Positions 9,378 to 17,026 of a DNA stretch of 62,471 nucleotides are shown in pieces. Positions within the stretch are counted from its first letter, which is position 1. Every line of letters begins with the position of its first letter. The stretch spans positions 1-62,471 of the forward strand of contig JANTGS010000005.1 in assembly GCA_024762795.1 (NCBI GenBank), read 5' to 3'. Both the position numbers and the translations under genes were made by a program. The notes beneath the pieces were generated by a model. That model was not told where the DNA came from, ran no database searches, and saw only the letters and a list, made by a program, of their open reading frames with translations. The DNA comes from Flavobacteriaceae bacterium (lineage in GTDB: Bacteria; Bacteroidota; Bacteroidia; Flavobacteriales; Flavobacteriaceae).

Positions 9378-10679
9378 ATGTTTTTTAGCAAGAAAAAATT
9401 ATCAAAAGAAAAAAAAATATCCATAGAGAATTTTAAAGAGCATGTTTCTTCCGGTAAGGTTGATTTCTATCAGAAATACAATATGGATTTCGTAATGGGA
9501 TTTCGTGAAGGTCCATGGCTTTTTGATATAGACGGGAAAAAGAAACTCTTTAATCTGCATTCCAACGGGGGTGTTTTTAATCTGGGGCACAGAAATAAGG
9601 AAGTGATCAAAGTTTTTAAAGAAGGTTTAAATTTTTATGATATTGGTAACCATCATTTGCTGAGTAAACCCAGAGCTGATCTGGCCAATATGATCTCCGA
9701 TCTGATGCCCGGAGATCTTGATTATACTATTTTTGGAGTAAGTGGAGGGGAAGCGATTGATACGGCTCTGAAAATTGCCCGCGGATATACACAAAGAAAA
9801 AAGATCATTTCTGTAGAAGGAGGATATCACGGACATACAGGTTTATCTGTTCAAACCGGTAATGCAAAATATAAAGCGCCTTTTTTACTGGATTCTCCCG
9901 ATTTTATTCAGATTCCTTATAATGATATCGAGGCTTTAAAAGAAATATTAGATAATGAGGTTGCTGCTGTGATTGTTGAAACTATCCCTGCCACTCTCGG
10001 AATGCCTCTGCCCCAGGAAAATTATCTGAAAGAAATAAAAGAACTTTGTGAAAAGAAGGGTGCCTTACTGATCCTTGATGAGGTGCAAACCGGACTCGGG
10101 AGAACGGGTAAACTCTGGGCTTTTGAACATTTTGATGTAGTGCCGGATATGGTGGTGCTGGCCAAAGGACTTTCGGGCGGGATCTATCCGATAAGTGCTA
10201 CGGTAATTCATAAAAAGCTGGAAAGCGTTTTTCATAAGGATCCGTTTATACATATTTCTACTTCGGGAGGAGCAGAGCTGGGCAGTCTGGTAGCATTAAA
10301 AGTTCTGGAGATCTCTTCCGATAAGGAATTTCTGCAGAATGTGAATCATTTATCGGAAGAATTCAGAGAAGGACTCGAGAAATTACAGCAAAAACACAAC
10401 GGATATTTTAAAGGGATCAGAAGACTCGGATTGATGATTGGCCTTGAACTCAAAGACGAACTGGCCGGTCCTATCATGACCAAAGCGGCTTTTGATAATG
10501 ATCTGCTCATCGTTTATGCCAATAATGATACTTCGGTAGTACAGTTTTTACCGCCATTGATTATCGGGGAAAAGGATGTGAAATACGTGCTTAAGCAACT
10601 GGATAAAAGTTTTAAAAGAGCTGCTTTTCTTTATAAAACCCTTCAGATCAGAGAAGCGATAAAATCTTTTTTAAATTAG
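9378..10679 (+). CDS. Class III (GabT/ArgD-like) PLP-dependent aminotransferase
   Basis: 433 residues. PLP fold type I omega-amino or acetylornithine-type aminotransferase; the substrate is unknown. Visible motifs are the cofactor phosphate loop VSGGEAIDTALK, the aromatic ring-stacking YHGHTG, the DEVQTGLGRTG segment (Asp that binds the pyridine nitrogen) and the Schiff-base lysine in VLAKGLSGG. The first 30 residues are very basic and polar but no secretion signal is visible. It is followed 3 bases later by a kinase-like gene and then a secernin-like hydrolase gene, and the three look like one transcription unit. The neighbours argue against routine GABA or arginine metabolism. Confidence 0.87.
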   Translation: MFFSKKKLSKEKKISIENFKEHVSSGKVDFYQKYNMDFVMGFREGPWLFDIDGKKKLFNLHSNGGVFNLGHRNKEVIKVFKEGLNFYDIGNHHLLSKPRADLANMISDLMPGDLDYTIFGVSGGEAIDTALKIARGYTQRKKIISVEGGYHGHTGLSVQTGNAKYKAPFLLDSPDFIQIPYNDIEALKEILDNEVAAVIVETIPATLGMPLPQENYLKEIKELCEKKGALLILDEVQTGLGRTGKLWAFEHFDVVPDMVVLAKGLSGGIYPISATVIHKKLESVFHKDPFIHISTSGGAELGSLVALKVLEISSDKEFLQNVNHLSEEFREGLEKLQQKHNGYFKGIRRLGLMIGLELKDELAGPIMTKAAFDNDLLIVYANNDTSVVQFLPPLIIGEKDVKYVLKQLDKSFKRAAFLYKTLQIREAIKSFLN

Positions 10680-10682
10680 TAA

Positions 10683-11588
10683 ATGAAATTCTCAGAAGAT
10701 ATTCTCCGTCAGTTTGAATCCGGACTCGATCCGCAATATCCCGAAAGATCTGTAATTCCCGCTACCGTTGTTGGCTTTGGTGAGATCTCCTCTATTTTTA
10801 AGGTCAATCCTTACAATGAGTGGGTTTTTAAAAGAATGCCACTCTTTGATAAAGAAGAAGAAGCTTTGCATTATTCTGAAAGTTACAAATTTTATACTTC
10901 TGAATTAAAAAAAGCCGGATTGCTGCTGCCAAAAGATTTTATCAGAATAGTAAACTCAAAAAAAGTGGTACTTTATATTGCTCAGGAGGCTTTTGAAAAG
11001 GCAGATCTTTGTCAGAATAAACTGCATAGTTTTTCAAATGATAAAGTGTTAAAAATGCTGGAAAAGATCTTTCTGGAGATCAGGAAAGTATTCCTTTTTA
11101 ATGATAAGAATTATCCGGAAACCATGCTATCCATAGACGGACAGATCTCAAACTGGGCATTGAAAGAGGATCAGCTTTATTATTTTGATACAAGTACACC
11201 TTTGTTTAAAATAAAGGACGAGGAACAACTGGATCCTGAACTTTTGCTCAACAGTACGCCGAAAGCTCTGCGCTGGATCATCAGAAAATTCTTTTTGCAG
11301 GAGGTAATGGATCGTTACTACGATATACGGCTGGTTTTTATCGATGTGATTGCAAATCTGCATAAAGAACAAAAACCCGATCTGATAGCAGAGACAATTA
11401 AGCTGGCAAATAAGATCTTACCGGATAATTTCGAAGCGATTACACGAAAAGAGATCGATAAATATTATGTAGAAGATAAATTTATCTGGCAGTTGTTTTT
11501 AAGCTTACGCAGAATGGATCGGTGGATAACGACAAAATTGATGAATCAAACCTATGAATTTATCCTTCCGGGGAAGATCAAAAGGTAA
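10683..11588 (+). CDS. Protein-kinase-like fold protein (DUF6206-like), function unknown
   Basis: 301 residues with no confident named match. The layout is that of a divergent small-molecule or aminoglycoside-type kinase: a Gly-rich loop GFGEISSIF at residues 31-39, a beta-3 lysine K50 in WVFKRMP, a catalytic-loop pattern D152-x4-N157 in IDGQISNW, and a DFG-position aspartate D169 in YYFDTS. I recall the family name DUF6206 for proteins with this GFGEIS motif, but that is from memory. It starts 3 bases after the aminotransferase stop, so it is translationally linked, and is followed 27 bases later by a secernin-like hydrolase. It could be a kinase of a small metabolite handled by the two neighbouring enzymes. 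Confidence 0.6.
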   Translation: MKFSEDILRQFESGLDPQYPERSVIPATVVGFGEISSIFKVNPYNEWVFKRMPLFDKEEEALHYSESYKFYTSELKKAGLLLPKDFIRIVNSKKVVLYIAQEAFEKADLCQNKLHSFSNDKVLKMLEKIFLEIRKVFLFNDKNYPETMLSIDGQISNWALKEDQLYYFDTSTPLFKIKDEEQLDPELLLNSTPKALRWIIRKFFLQEVMDRYYDIRLVFIDVIANLHKEQKPDLIAETIKLANKILPDNFEAITRKEIDKYYVEDKFIWQLFLSLRRMDRWITTKLMNQTYEFILPGKIKR

Positions 11589-11615
11589 TAATTTAAAATC
11601 AAATATATCAGGATC

Positions 11616-12920
11616 ATGTGTGATACCTTTATAGCCTTGCCTAAAATAACAGAAGATTATTCAATGCTCTTTGCCAAAAACAGCGACAGGGAAGCAAATG
11701 AAGCTCAGAGTGTGGAATTTTGGCCTCAAAAGGAATATCCTGACGGTGCTAAACTACAATGTACCTATATTGAAATTCCACAGGTAAAAAGAACTTACGG
11801 GGTTTTGATCAGCCGCCCTTTCTGGATGTGGGGAGCGGAGATGGGGGTAAATGAGCGTGGTGTGGTGATAGGTAATGAGGCTGTTTTTACCAAATTAAAA
11901 GTTAAAAAAGAGAAAGTTCTTACCGGTATGGACCTGCTTCGGCTGGCTTTGGAAAGAACAGAGTCGGCTGTAAAATCCAAAGACCTGATCATAGCATATT
12001 TAGAAAAATACGGACAGGGAGGAAGAGCGGGTTATGAGGATAAAAAATTTAGTTACCACAACAGTTTTTTGATTGCTGATAAAAAGGAATCCTGGGTTTT
12101 GGAAACAGCAGGTAAATTTTGGGCAGCTAAAAAAATAAAGAAATTTTATGCGATAAGCAACGGGTTGACCATCGGGAATGATTATGATGAAATTCATCCG
12201 GAAGCAATAGAATTTGCACAAAAAAAAGGATGGATCAAAGGAGAATTTCACTTTGCTATGGCTTTCAGCGATTTTTTGATTACTACTTTTTCAGCCTGTA
12301 AGACCAGAAGATCAAGAGCGGAAGAGATGCTCAAGCAAGATCGCCGGAGAATAGATTTAAGATCGGCCATAGAGCATCTGCGCGATCATCATGACCATCA
12401 TTTTACACCCTCAAAACCTTTGTTGGGGAATACCATTTGTGCTCATGCAGGCAATTCGCTTACGCGGAATGCCTCTCAGACGGTGGGTTCGATGATCGTG
12501 CAAATGAAAAATAATAAGATCATTGCTTGGGTAACGGCAACTTCAGCTCCCTGTTTATCGGTTTTCAAACCAATTGAACTAAGCTCAGGTGTTTTTTCAG
12601 ATGCCGGTAGGCCCGGAGCTCTCTATAAAGAGGATATTTTATGGTGGAGACATGAAGTGTTGCATCGTGAGATTTTAAAAGATTACAAAAACAGAAGATC
12701 TGTTATTCAAAAAGATCTGGAGTTTTTTCAGGCAGAGGTCATTGACCGATTTCAAAAAAACAAAGAAAGAGATCTTACCGGTAAGCTCTTTCAAAGGAAT
12801 TTTGAACTCCTGGAGGAATGGATTGAAAAAGTGAAAAGTGTACCTGTTAAAGATAAACCAAATTTTATTTACCGGAACTACTGGAAAAAACTGAATAAAA
12901 AGGCAAATATTCCGGTTTAA
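11616..12920 (+). CDS. Secernin-like N-terminal-nucleophile hydrolase (peptidase C69 superfamily)
   Basis: 434 residues beginning MCDTFIALP. Removal of Met exposes Cys2, which is the predicted nucleophile of this Ntn-hydrolase family (dipeptidase A, secernins, acyl transferases). The N-terminus continues with FAKNSDREANEAQ, a hallmark of secernins, and WGAEMGVNERGVVIGNEAVFT. There is no signal peptide, so it is cytoplasmic. It probably cleaves an amide bond, but the substrate is unknown; the upstream aminotransferase and kinase-like protein suggest an unusual amino-acid or amine conjugate. The 3' end overlaps the convergent gene by 4 bases. Confidence 0.82.
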   Translation: MCDTFIALPKITEDYSMLFAKNSDREANEAQSVEFWPQKEYPDGAKLQCTYIEIPQVKRTYGVLISRPFWMWGAEMGVNERGVVIGNEAVFTKLKVKKEKVLTGMDLLRLALERTESAVKSKDLIIAYLEKYGQGGRAGYEDKKFSYHNSFLIADKKESWVLETAGKFWAAKKIKKFYAISNGLTIGNDYDEIHPEAIEFAQKKGWIKGEFHFAMAFSDFLITTFSACKTRRSRAEEMLKQDRRRIDLRSAIEHLRDHHDHHFTPSKPLLGNTICAHAGNSLTRNASQTVGSMIVQMKNNKIIAWVTATSAPCLSVFKPIELSSGVFSDAGRPGALYKEDILWWRHEVLHREILKDYKNRRSVIQKDLEFFQAEVIDRFQKNKERDLTGKLFQRNFELLEEWIEKVKSVPVKDKPNFIYRNYWKKLNKKANIPV

Positions 12921-13348
12921 GGATTATCTGTCTTAATATTGAACAAAATTTTTTTTATCTGATGGCGGACTAAAAGAATCCTTCCAAGCATGATTCCTGA
13001 ATTCAGCGCAAAGATGACTGCTGATATTTTTGGTAAATCGACAATACTTTCAACAATTTGTTTTTTAAAGATGAGAAATAGAATCATAAAAAAGAGTAAA
13101 ATACCACTGATCAAATCAAACTCTTTTACAATTTGATGCTTATCTCTATCCCAGTTTACATTTTGAATTCTGCTGAGAATGGCACCGATGATCAATCCTG
13201 ATAAAAAGGCAATAAGAACATACTGAAAAGGGACGTAATCTCTGATGATAAACACAATACTTAGAATCAGAGAAATAACAAACATTATCGTAAAGAAGAT
13301 CATTTTTCTACGAATCTTTTTATCGATAATATCTTCTGGTCCTTTCAT
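12917..13348 (-). CDS. Small integral membrane protein, four predicted helices
   Basis: 143 residues. After a short charged N-terminus (MKGPEDIIDKKIRRK) there are four hydrophobic segments, at about 15-35, 40-60, 80-105 and 110-130, separated by short basic loops. No family is recognised. Its start is 1 base from the stop of the upstream methyltransferase gene on the same strand, so the two are probably one transcript. Its 3' end overlaps the convergent secernin-like gene by 4 bases. Confidence 0.7.
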   Translation of the reverse strand: MKGPEDIIDKKIRRKMIFFTIMFVISLILSIVFIIRDYVPFQYVLIAFLSGLIIGAILSRIQNVNWDRDKHQIVKEFDLISGILLFFMILFLIFKKQIVESIVDLPKISAVIFALNSGIMLGRILLVRHQIKKILFNIKTDNP

Positions 13349-13349
13349 G

Positions 13350-14153
13350 TTATTTCTTTACAGCCAGTATAGAATACACCATAGGGATCTTATTTCCAAG
13401 ATGTTTTATTCTGAATTTTTGAGGAGTCTCCTCTATGGTTTGGTTAAAACAATCATAGGGAGAATAATCGTATTCATTTAATGATTTAATCTCAAGTCCG
13501 TTTTGAATTAAGCTGTTTACCACTTCTCCTATTCCGTGGTTCCAGGTAACTGATTCTTCTGTAATTGCAGCCTTTTTATTGGCGTATGTACCCATTTCAG
13601 TTTCAATAATTGCTTCTGACTGGAAATATCTGTATTTTATTTTATCCATATCATCATCGAACATCCAGATTACCGGATGAAATTCTGCAAAGACAAAACG
13701 TCCGCCCGGTTTTAAATATTGAGAAACAATAGAGCCCCATTTATTAAGATCGGGCAACCAGCCTATCGTGCCATAACTTGTAAAAACAAGATCGTATTTT
13801 CCGTTTAAATGCTTGGGCAGGTCAAAGATATCGCAACAGATAAACTTGGCTTGTACGTTAGTTTTCTTAGCCAATTTTTCAGCTTCCTGAATGGCTTTAT
13901 CTGAAAGATCTACTCCCGTAACTTTAGCTCCCATCCTTGCCAGAGAAATAGTGTCCTGACCGAAATGACATTGAAGATGAAGAATTTTCTTTCCGGTAAT
14001 ATTTCCCAGTAATTTGAGCTCAATCTGATTCAGGGAGGATTTACCCTTTAAGAAACTCTTTAAATCATAGAAATCAGATTCCAGGTGAAAATCCACTTTT
14101 GTATTCCACAGATTTCTGTTGATCTTTATATAATCCTCTTCTTTTTTGTCCAT
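13350..14153 (-). CDS. Class I SAM-dependent methyltransferase
   Basis: 267 residues. Motif I is ILHLQCHFGQDTISLA (residues about 57-72), a variant with Gln-Cys-His typical of UbiE-like methyltransferases of unknown substrate. Motif II contains VTGVDLSDKAI and a post-I acidic ICCDIFDLP. LKPGGRFVFAEFHP is motif III. Soluble, no signal peptide. It sits between a small secreted protein gene and a small membrane protein gene in the same direction. The substrate cannot be told from sequence. Confidence 0.82.
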   Translation of the reverse strand: MDKKEEDYIKINRNLWNTKVDFHLESDFYDLKSFLKGKSSLNQIELKLLGNITGKKILHLQCHFGQDTISLARMGAKVTGVDLSDKAIQEAEKLAKKTNVQAKFICCDIFDLPKHLNGKYDLVFTSYGTIGWLPDLNKWGSIVSQYLKPGGRFVFAEFHPVIWMFDDDMDKIKYRYFQSEAIIETEMGTYANKKAAITEESVTWNHGIGEVVNSLIQNGLEIKSLNEYDYSPYDCFNQTIEETPQKFRIKHLGNKIPMVYSILAVKK

Positions 14154-14168
14154 TGAATTTATAATAAG

Positions 14169-14723
14169 TCAGTTTTTGACAAATCCTTTTTTATTTATTT
14201 TAAGCACAAAGCTTTTATCTTGATCAGGAATATCAACCATAGGTTGATCTGTGGAATGAGTTTTAATATTGATTTTGATCTTGTTTCCGTTGATTATAAT
14301 ACTTTCTATCAGGATTGTATCCCCAAGAAAAAAGGAATCCAGATGTGAAATTTTCATTTCCTTTGTATCATTGATAAAAAAACCGAGATAATAAAAAATA
14401 CCGGAACCTTGGTTGGTCTCAATAAATGGGGCAACAAAATAATGTTCAGCCTTTTTTCCGGACAGATTTACCGTTTGGATCTGTAAATAATCAAGAAATA
14501 TATCTCCAATATCACCATCATTAGTGTAAGAGCCTTTGGCATATTCTATAGTATCTATCTTCTCAAATTCATTTAACTTACAGATACTATCGGTTTCCGG
14601 AATTTTAATAAAAAAGTCGTTGGTGGTCTTCATGTTAAAAAGTTTTAACATCACTTTAGAATTTTCCTGACCGAAAGAGATCATCGAAATAAAAAAAAAG
14701 GATAGTAATACTTTTTTCGTCAT
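14169..14723 (-). CDS. Hypothetical exported protein
   Basis: 184 residues with a clear N-terminal signal peptide (MTKKVLLSFFFISMISFGQ, predicted cleavage after Gly-Gln). The mature part is a beta-rich domain with no recognised family. It is followed 15 bases later by a methyltransferase gene on the same strand and preceded by obgE 16 bases upstream. Periplasmic or outer-membrane location is inferred only from the signal. Confidence 0.65.
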   Translation of the reverse strand: MTKKVLLSFFFISMISFGQENSKVMLKLFNMKTTNDFFIKIPETDSICKLNEFEKIDTIEYAKGSYTNDGDIGDIFLDYLQIQTVNLSGKKAEHYFVAPFIETNQGSGIFYYLGFFINDTKEMKISHLDSFFLGDTILIESIIINGNKIKINIKTHSTDQPMVDIPDQDKSFVLKINKKGFVKN

Positions 14724-14739
14724 TTTTCTTAAAATTCAT

Positions 14740-15732
14740 TTAGCTATTCAGCATCGACCAAAGTTTATCTTTTAATTCGGTTAATCCGGTTTGTGCAATG
14801 GAAGAAATAAAAAGATGGGGTATATTTTCGGGTAGATCCTTTTCTATTTCCGATTTGAGTTCCTCATCAAGCATATCCGATTTGGAAACAGCCAGTAAAC
14901 GCTCTTTGTCCATCAGTTCCGGATTGTGTTTTCTAAGTTCGTTTAACAGTATTTCATATTCATTTCTAATGTCAAGGCTATCGGCCGGAACGAGAAAGAG
15001 GAGAATAGAATTTCTTTCAATATGGCGTAAAAAACGGTGTCCCAATCCTTTTCCCTCTGCAGCTCCTTCAATAATTCCCGGTATATCGGCAATCACAAAA
15101 GATTGAAAATCACGGTGTTTTACAATTCCCAGGTTGGGTTTTAGAGTAGTAAATGCGTAATCGGCAATTTTAGGTTTAGCCGAGGTTATTACAGAGAGCA
15201 GGGTAGATTTACCTGCATTGGGAAAACCAACCAGACCAACATCAGCCAGTAATTTCAATTCCAGCTGGAACCATCCTTCCTGACCGTCAATTCCCGGTTG
15301 TGAATAGCGTGGAGTTTGATTTGTAGCTGTTTTAAAATGCCAGTTGCCTCTACCGCCCATTCCGCCTTCAACCAGAATTCTTTCTTCCTGATCTTGTGTT
15401 ATCTCAAAAAGAAATTCCTGGGTTTCTCCATTTCTTACAATAGTTCCCAGCGGTACATCAATATAAACATCCTCCCCGTCTTTTCCTGTACTTCTGTTCT
15501 TACTTCCTGCACCACCATGTTCCGCTTTAAAATGTTTCTTGAATTTGAGGTGGAAGAGTGTCCACATATTCTTATCTCCCCTGAGGATCACATGACCACC
15601 ACGTCCCCCGTCACCCCCATCGGGTCCTCCCTTTGGAACGTATTTTTCTCTGTGAAGATGTGCTGAACCGCTGCCTCCTTTTCCGGAGGCTGCCCAGATC
15701 TTTATATAATCAACAAAATTGCCCTCGGTCAT
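14740..15732 (-). CDS. obgE: GTPase ObgE/CgtA
   Basis: 330 residues. Ribosome-associated GTPase for 50S assembly and stress response. The N-terminal Gly-rich Obg domain (about 1-158) includes [10 protein letters not shown], followed by the G domain with G1 [10 protein letters not shown]3 DIPG and the RHIERNSI region. The C-terminal OCT domain is absent, which is usual in Bacteroidota. Start ATG at 15732 ([13 protein letters not shown]) matches the family start. It is transcribed after adk, 48 bases away. Confidence 0.95.
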   Translation of the reverse strand: MTEGNFVDYIKIWAASGKGGSGSAHLHREKYVPKGGPDGGDGGRGGHVILRGDKNMWTLFHLKFKKHFKAEHGGAGSKNRSTGKDGEDVYIDVPLGTIVRNGETQEFLFEITQDQEERILVEGGMGGRGNWHFKTATNQTPRYSQPGIDGQEGWFQLELKLLADVGLVGFPNAGKSTLLSVITSAKPKIADYAFTTLKPNLGIVKHRDFQSFVIADIPGIIEGAAEGKGLGHRFLRHIERNSILLFLVPADSLDIRNEYEILLNELRKHNPELMDKERLLAVSKSDMLDEELKSEIEKDLPENIPHLFISSIAQTGLTELKDKLWSMLNS

Positions 15733-15780
15733 GATAAGGATTTAGGGGGTTAAAATATATAAGAAAGAATAACTTATTCT

Positions 15781-16353
15781 TTACAAAATATCAATCATAC
15801 TTTGTAATCTTTGAGTTATATCAGAAACAGATCCAACACCATTAACACCAAAGAATTTATTTTGTTTGCGAAAAAAATGTTTAACAACTTCAGTTTTGTT
15901 ATGGTATTCTCTTAATCTTCTTCTAATTTTACCTTCATCCTGATCATCAACCCTTCCACTTGTTAACCCACGATTCAATACTCGGCTGACCAGCATATCT
16001 TCGGGAACTTCAATGGCAACTAACCCATCAATGGAGTCGTTTCTACTTTCCATAAATTTATCCAAAGCTTGAGCTTGAGTTACAGTTCTGGGAAAACCAT
16101 CAAAAAGAAATCCATTGGCATCAGGATATTTTTCAACTTCATCTTCAAGCATTTTGATGGTCACATCATCAGGTACAAGATGTCCTTTATCCATATAAGA
16201 CTGTGCCAATTTTCCAAGTTCTGTTTTATTTTTAATATGTTTTCTAAAAACATCACCGGTTGAAATATGGATCAAGTTGTAAATATCCTGTAAAATTGAA
16301 GCTTGAGTTCCTTTTCCTGCTCCGGGAGGGCCAAAAATAATTATGTTTTTCAT
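15781..16353 (-). CDS. adk: Adenylate kinase
   Basis: 190 residues. Interconverts ATP plus AMP with 2 ADP. The P-loop is GPPGAGKGTQ (residues 8-17), AMP site FDGFPRT is present, and the LID is the short form without zinc cysteines (SGRVDDQDEGKIRRR). Gene order hpt-adk-obgE on the reverse strand, with 18 bases between adk and hpt, suggests one nucleotide-metabolism operon. Confidence 0.95.
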   Translation of the reverse strand: MKNIIIFGPPGAGKGTQASILQDIYNLIHISTGDVFRKHIKNKTELGKLAQSYMDKGHLVPDDVTIKMLEDEVEKYPDANGFLFDGFPRTVTQAQALDKFMESRNDSIDGLVAIEVPEDMLVSRVLNRGLTSGRVDDQDEGKIRRRLREYHNKTEVVKHFFRKQNKFFGVNGVGSVSDITQRLQSMIDIL

Positions 16354-16371
16354 CTTATTATTTGTTTGAGT

Positions 16372-16914
16372 TTAGTTATTCATTAGCTGATAAACATCCG
16401 GCAGATTTCTGCCCAGTCCGTCATAATCCAGTCCGTAACCTACAATAAATCTGTCTTCAATGGGGATGCCAATATAATCAATTGGAAGATCCTTTTTAAA
16501 TACATCGGGTTTAAAGAACAGGGTAGCGATTTTAAGTTGTTTTACCTCTTGTTCTCTAAAGATCTCATAGATCTCAGCAAGTGTGTTCCCAGTATCTATA
16601 ATATCTTCCAGAATTACTACGGTTTTTCCTTTTAGGTCTTCGTTGACCCCTACCAGTTGTTTGATCTTCCCGGTACTGTTGGTTCCCTGATAAGAGGCCA
16701 GTTTTACAAAAGATAAATGACAGTCCTTTTTGTATTCTCTTACAAAATCGGCGACAAACATAAAAGAACCGTTCAGGATCCCTATAAAAACAGGAGTTTC
16801 CTGGTCGTCCATATCTTCCATTACCTGCAAAGCAAGATGGGCTATTGCTTTCTTAATTTTATCTTTTGATATAAATATCTGAAATTGTTTATCGTGAAGT
16901 TGAACTGTATCCAT
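16372..16914 (-). CDS. hpt: Hypoxanthine phosphoribosyltransferase
   Basis: 180 residues. Salvages hypoxanthine (and guanine) with PRPP. The PRPP motif is VVILEDIIDTGNTL (residues about 95-108) and the flexible-loop Ser-Tyr pair is in LASYQGTNSTGK. A TAAATTTG box at 16939-16946 on the reverse strand, about 25 bases before the start, is a likely -7 element. First gene of the hpt-adk-obgE run. Confidence 0.94.
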   Translation of the reverse strand: MDTVQLHDKQFQIFISKDKIKKAIAHLALQVMEDMDDQETPVFIGILNGSFMFVADFVREYKKDCHLSFVKLASYQGTNSTGKIKQLVGVNEDLKGKTVVILEDIIDTGNTLAEIYEIFREQEVKQLKIATLFFKPDVFKKDLPIDYIGIPIEDRFIVGYGLDYDGLGRNLPDVYQLMNN

Positions 16915-16960
16915 TTTGAGTAAAAGTGTTGAATGTTACAAATTTAGCATTTTTAAAGAA

Positions 16961-16999
16961 ACAAAACCTTTTCAGTATTAAAAACTAAAAAGGTTTTGT
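16961..16999 (-). terminator. Intrinsic terminator after secDF
   Basis: A 12-base perfect inverted repeat, ACAAAACCTTTT (16961-16972) and AAAAGGTTTTGT (16988-16999), with a 15-base loop. On the reverse strand it is followed by a T-rich tract. It lies 27 bases after the secDF stop codon and just upstream of the hpt promoter region, so it separates the two units. Confidence 0.75.
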
Positions 17000-17026
17000 A
17001 AAAAAAGTTATAAACAGGGTAGTCTG

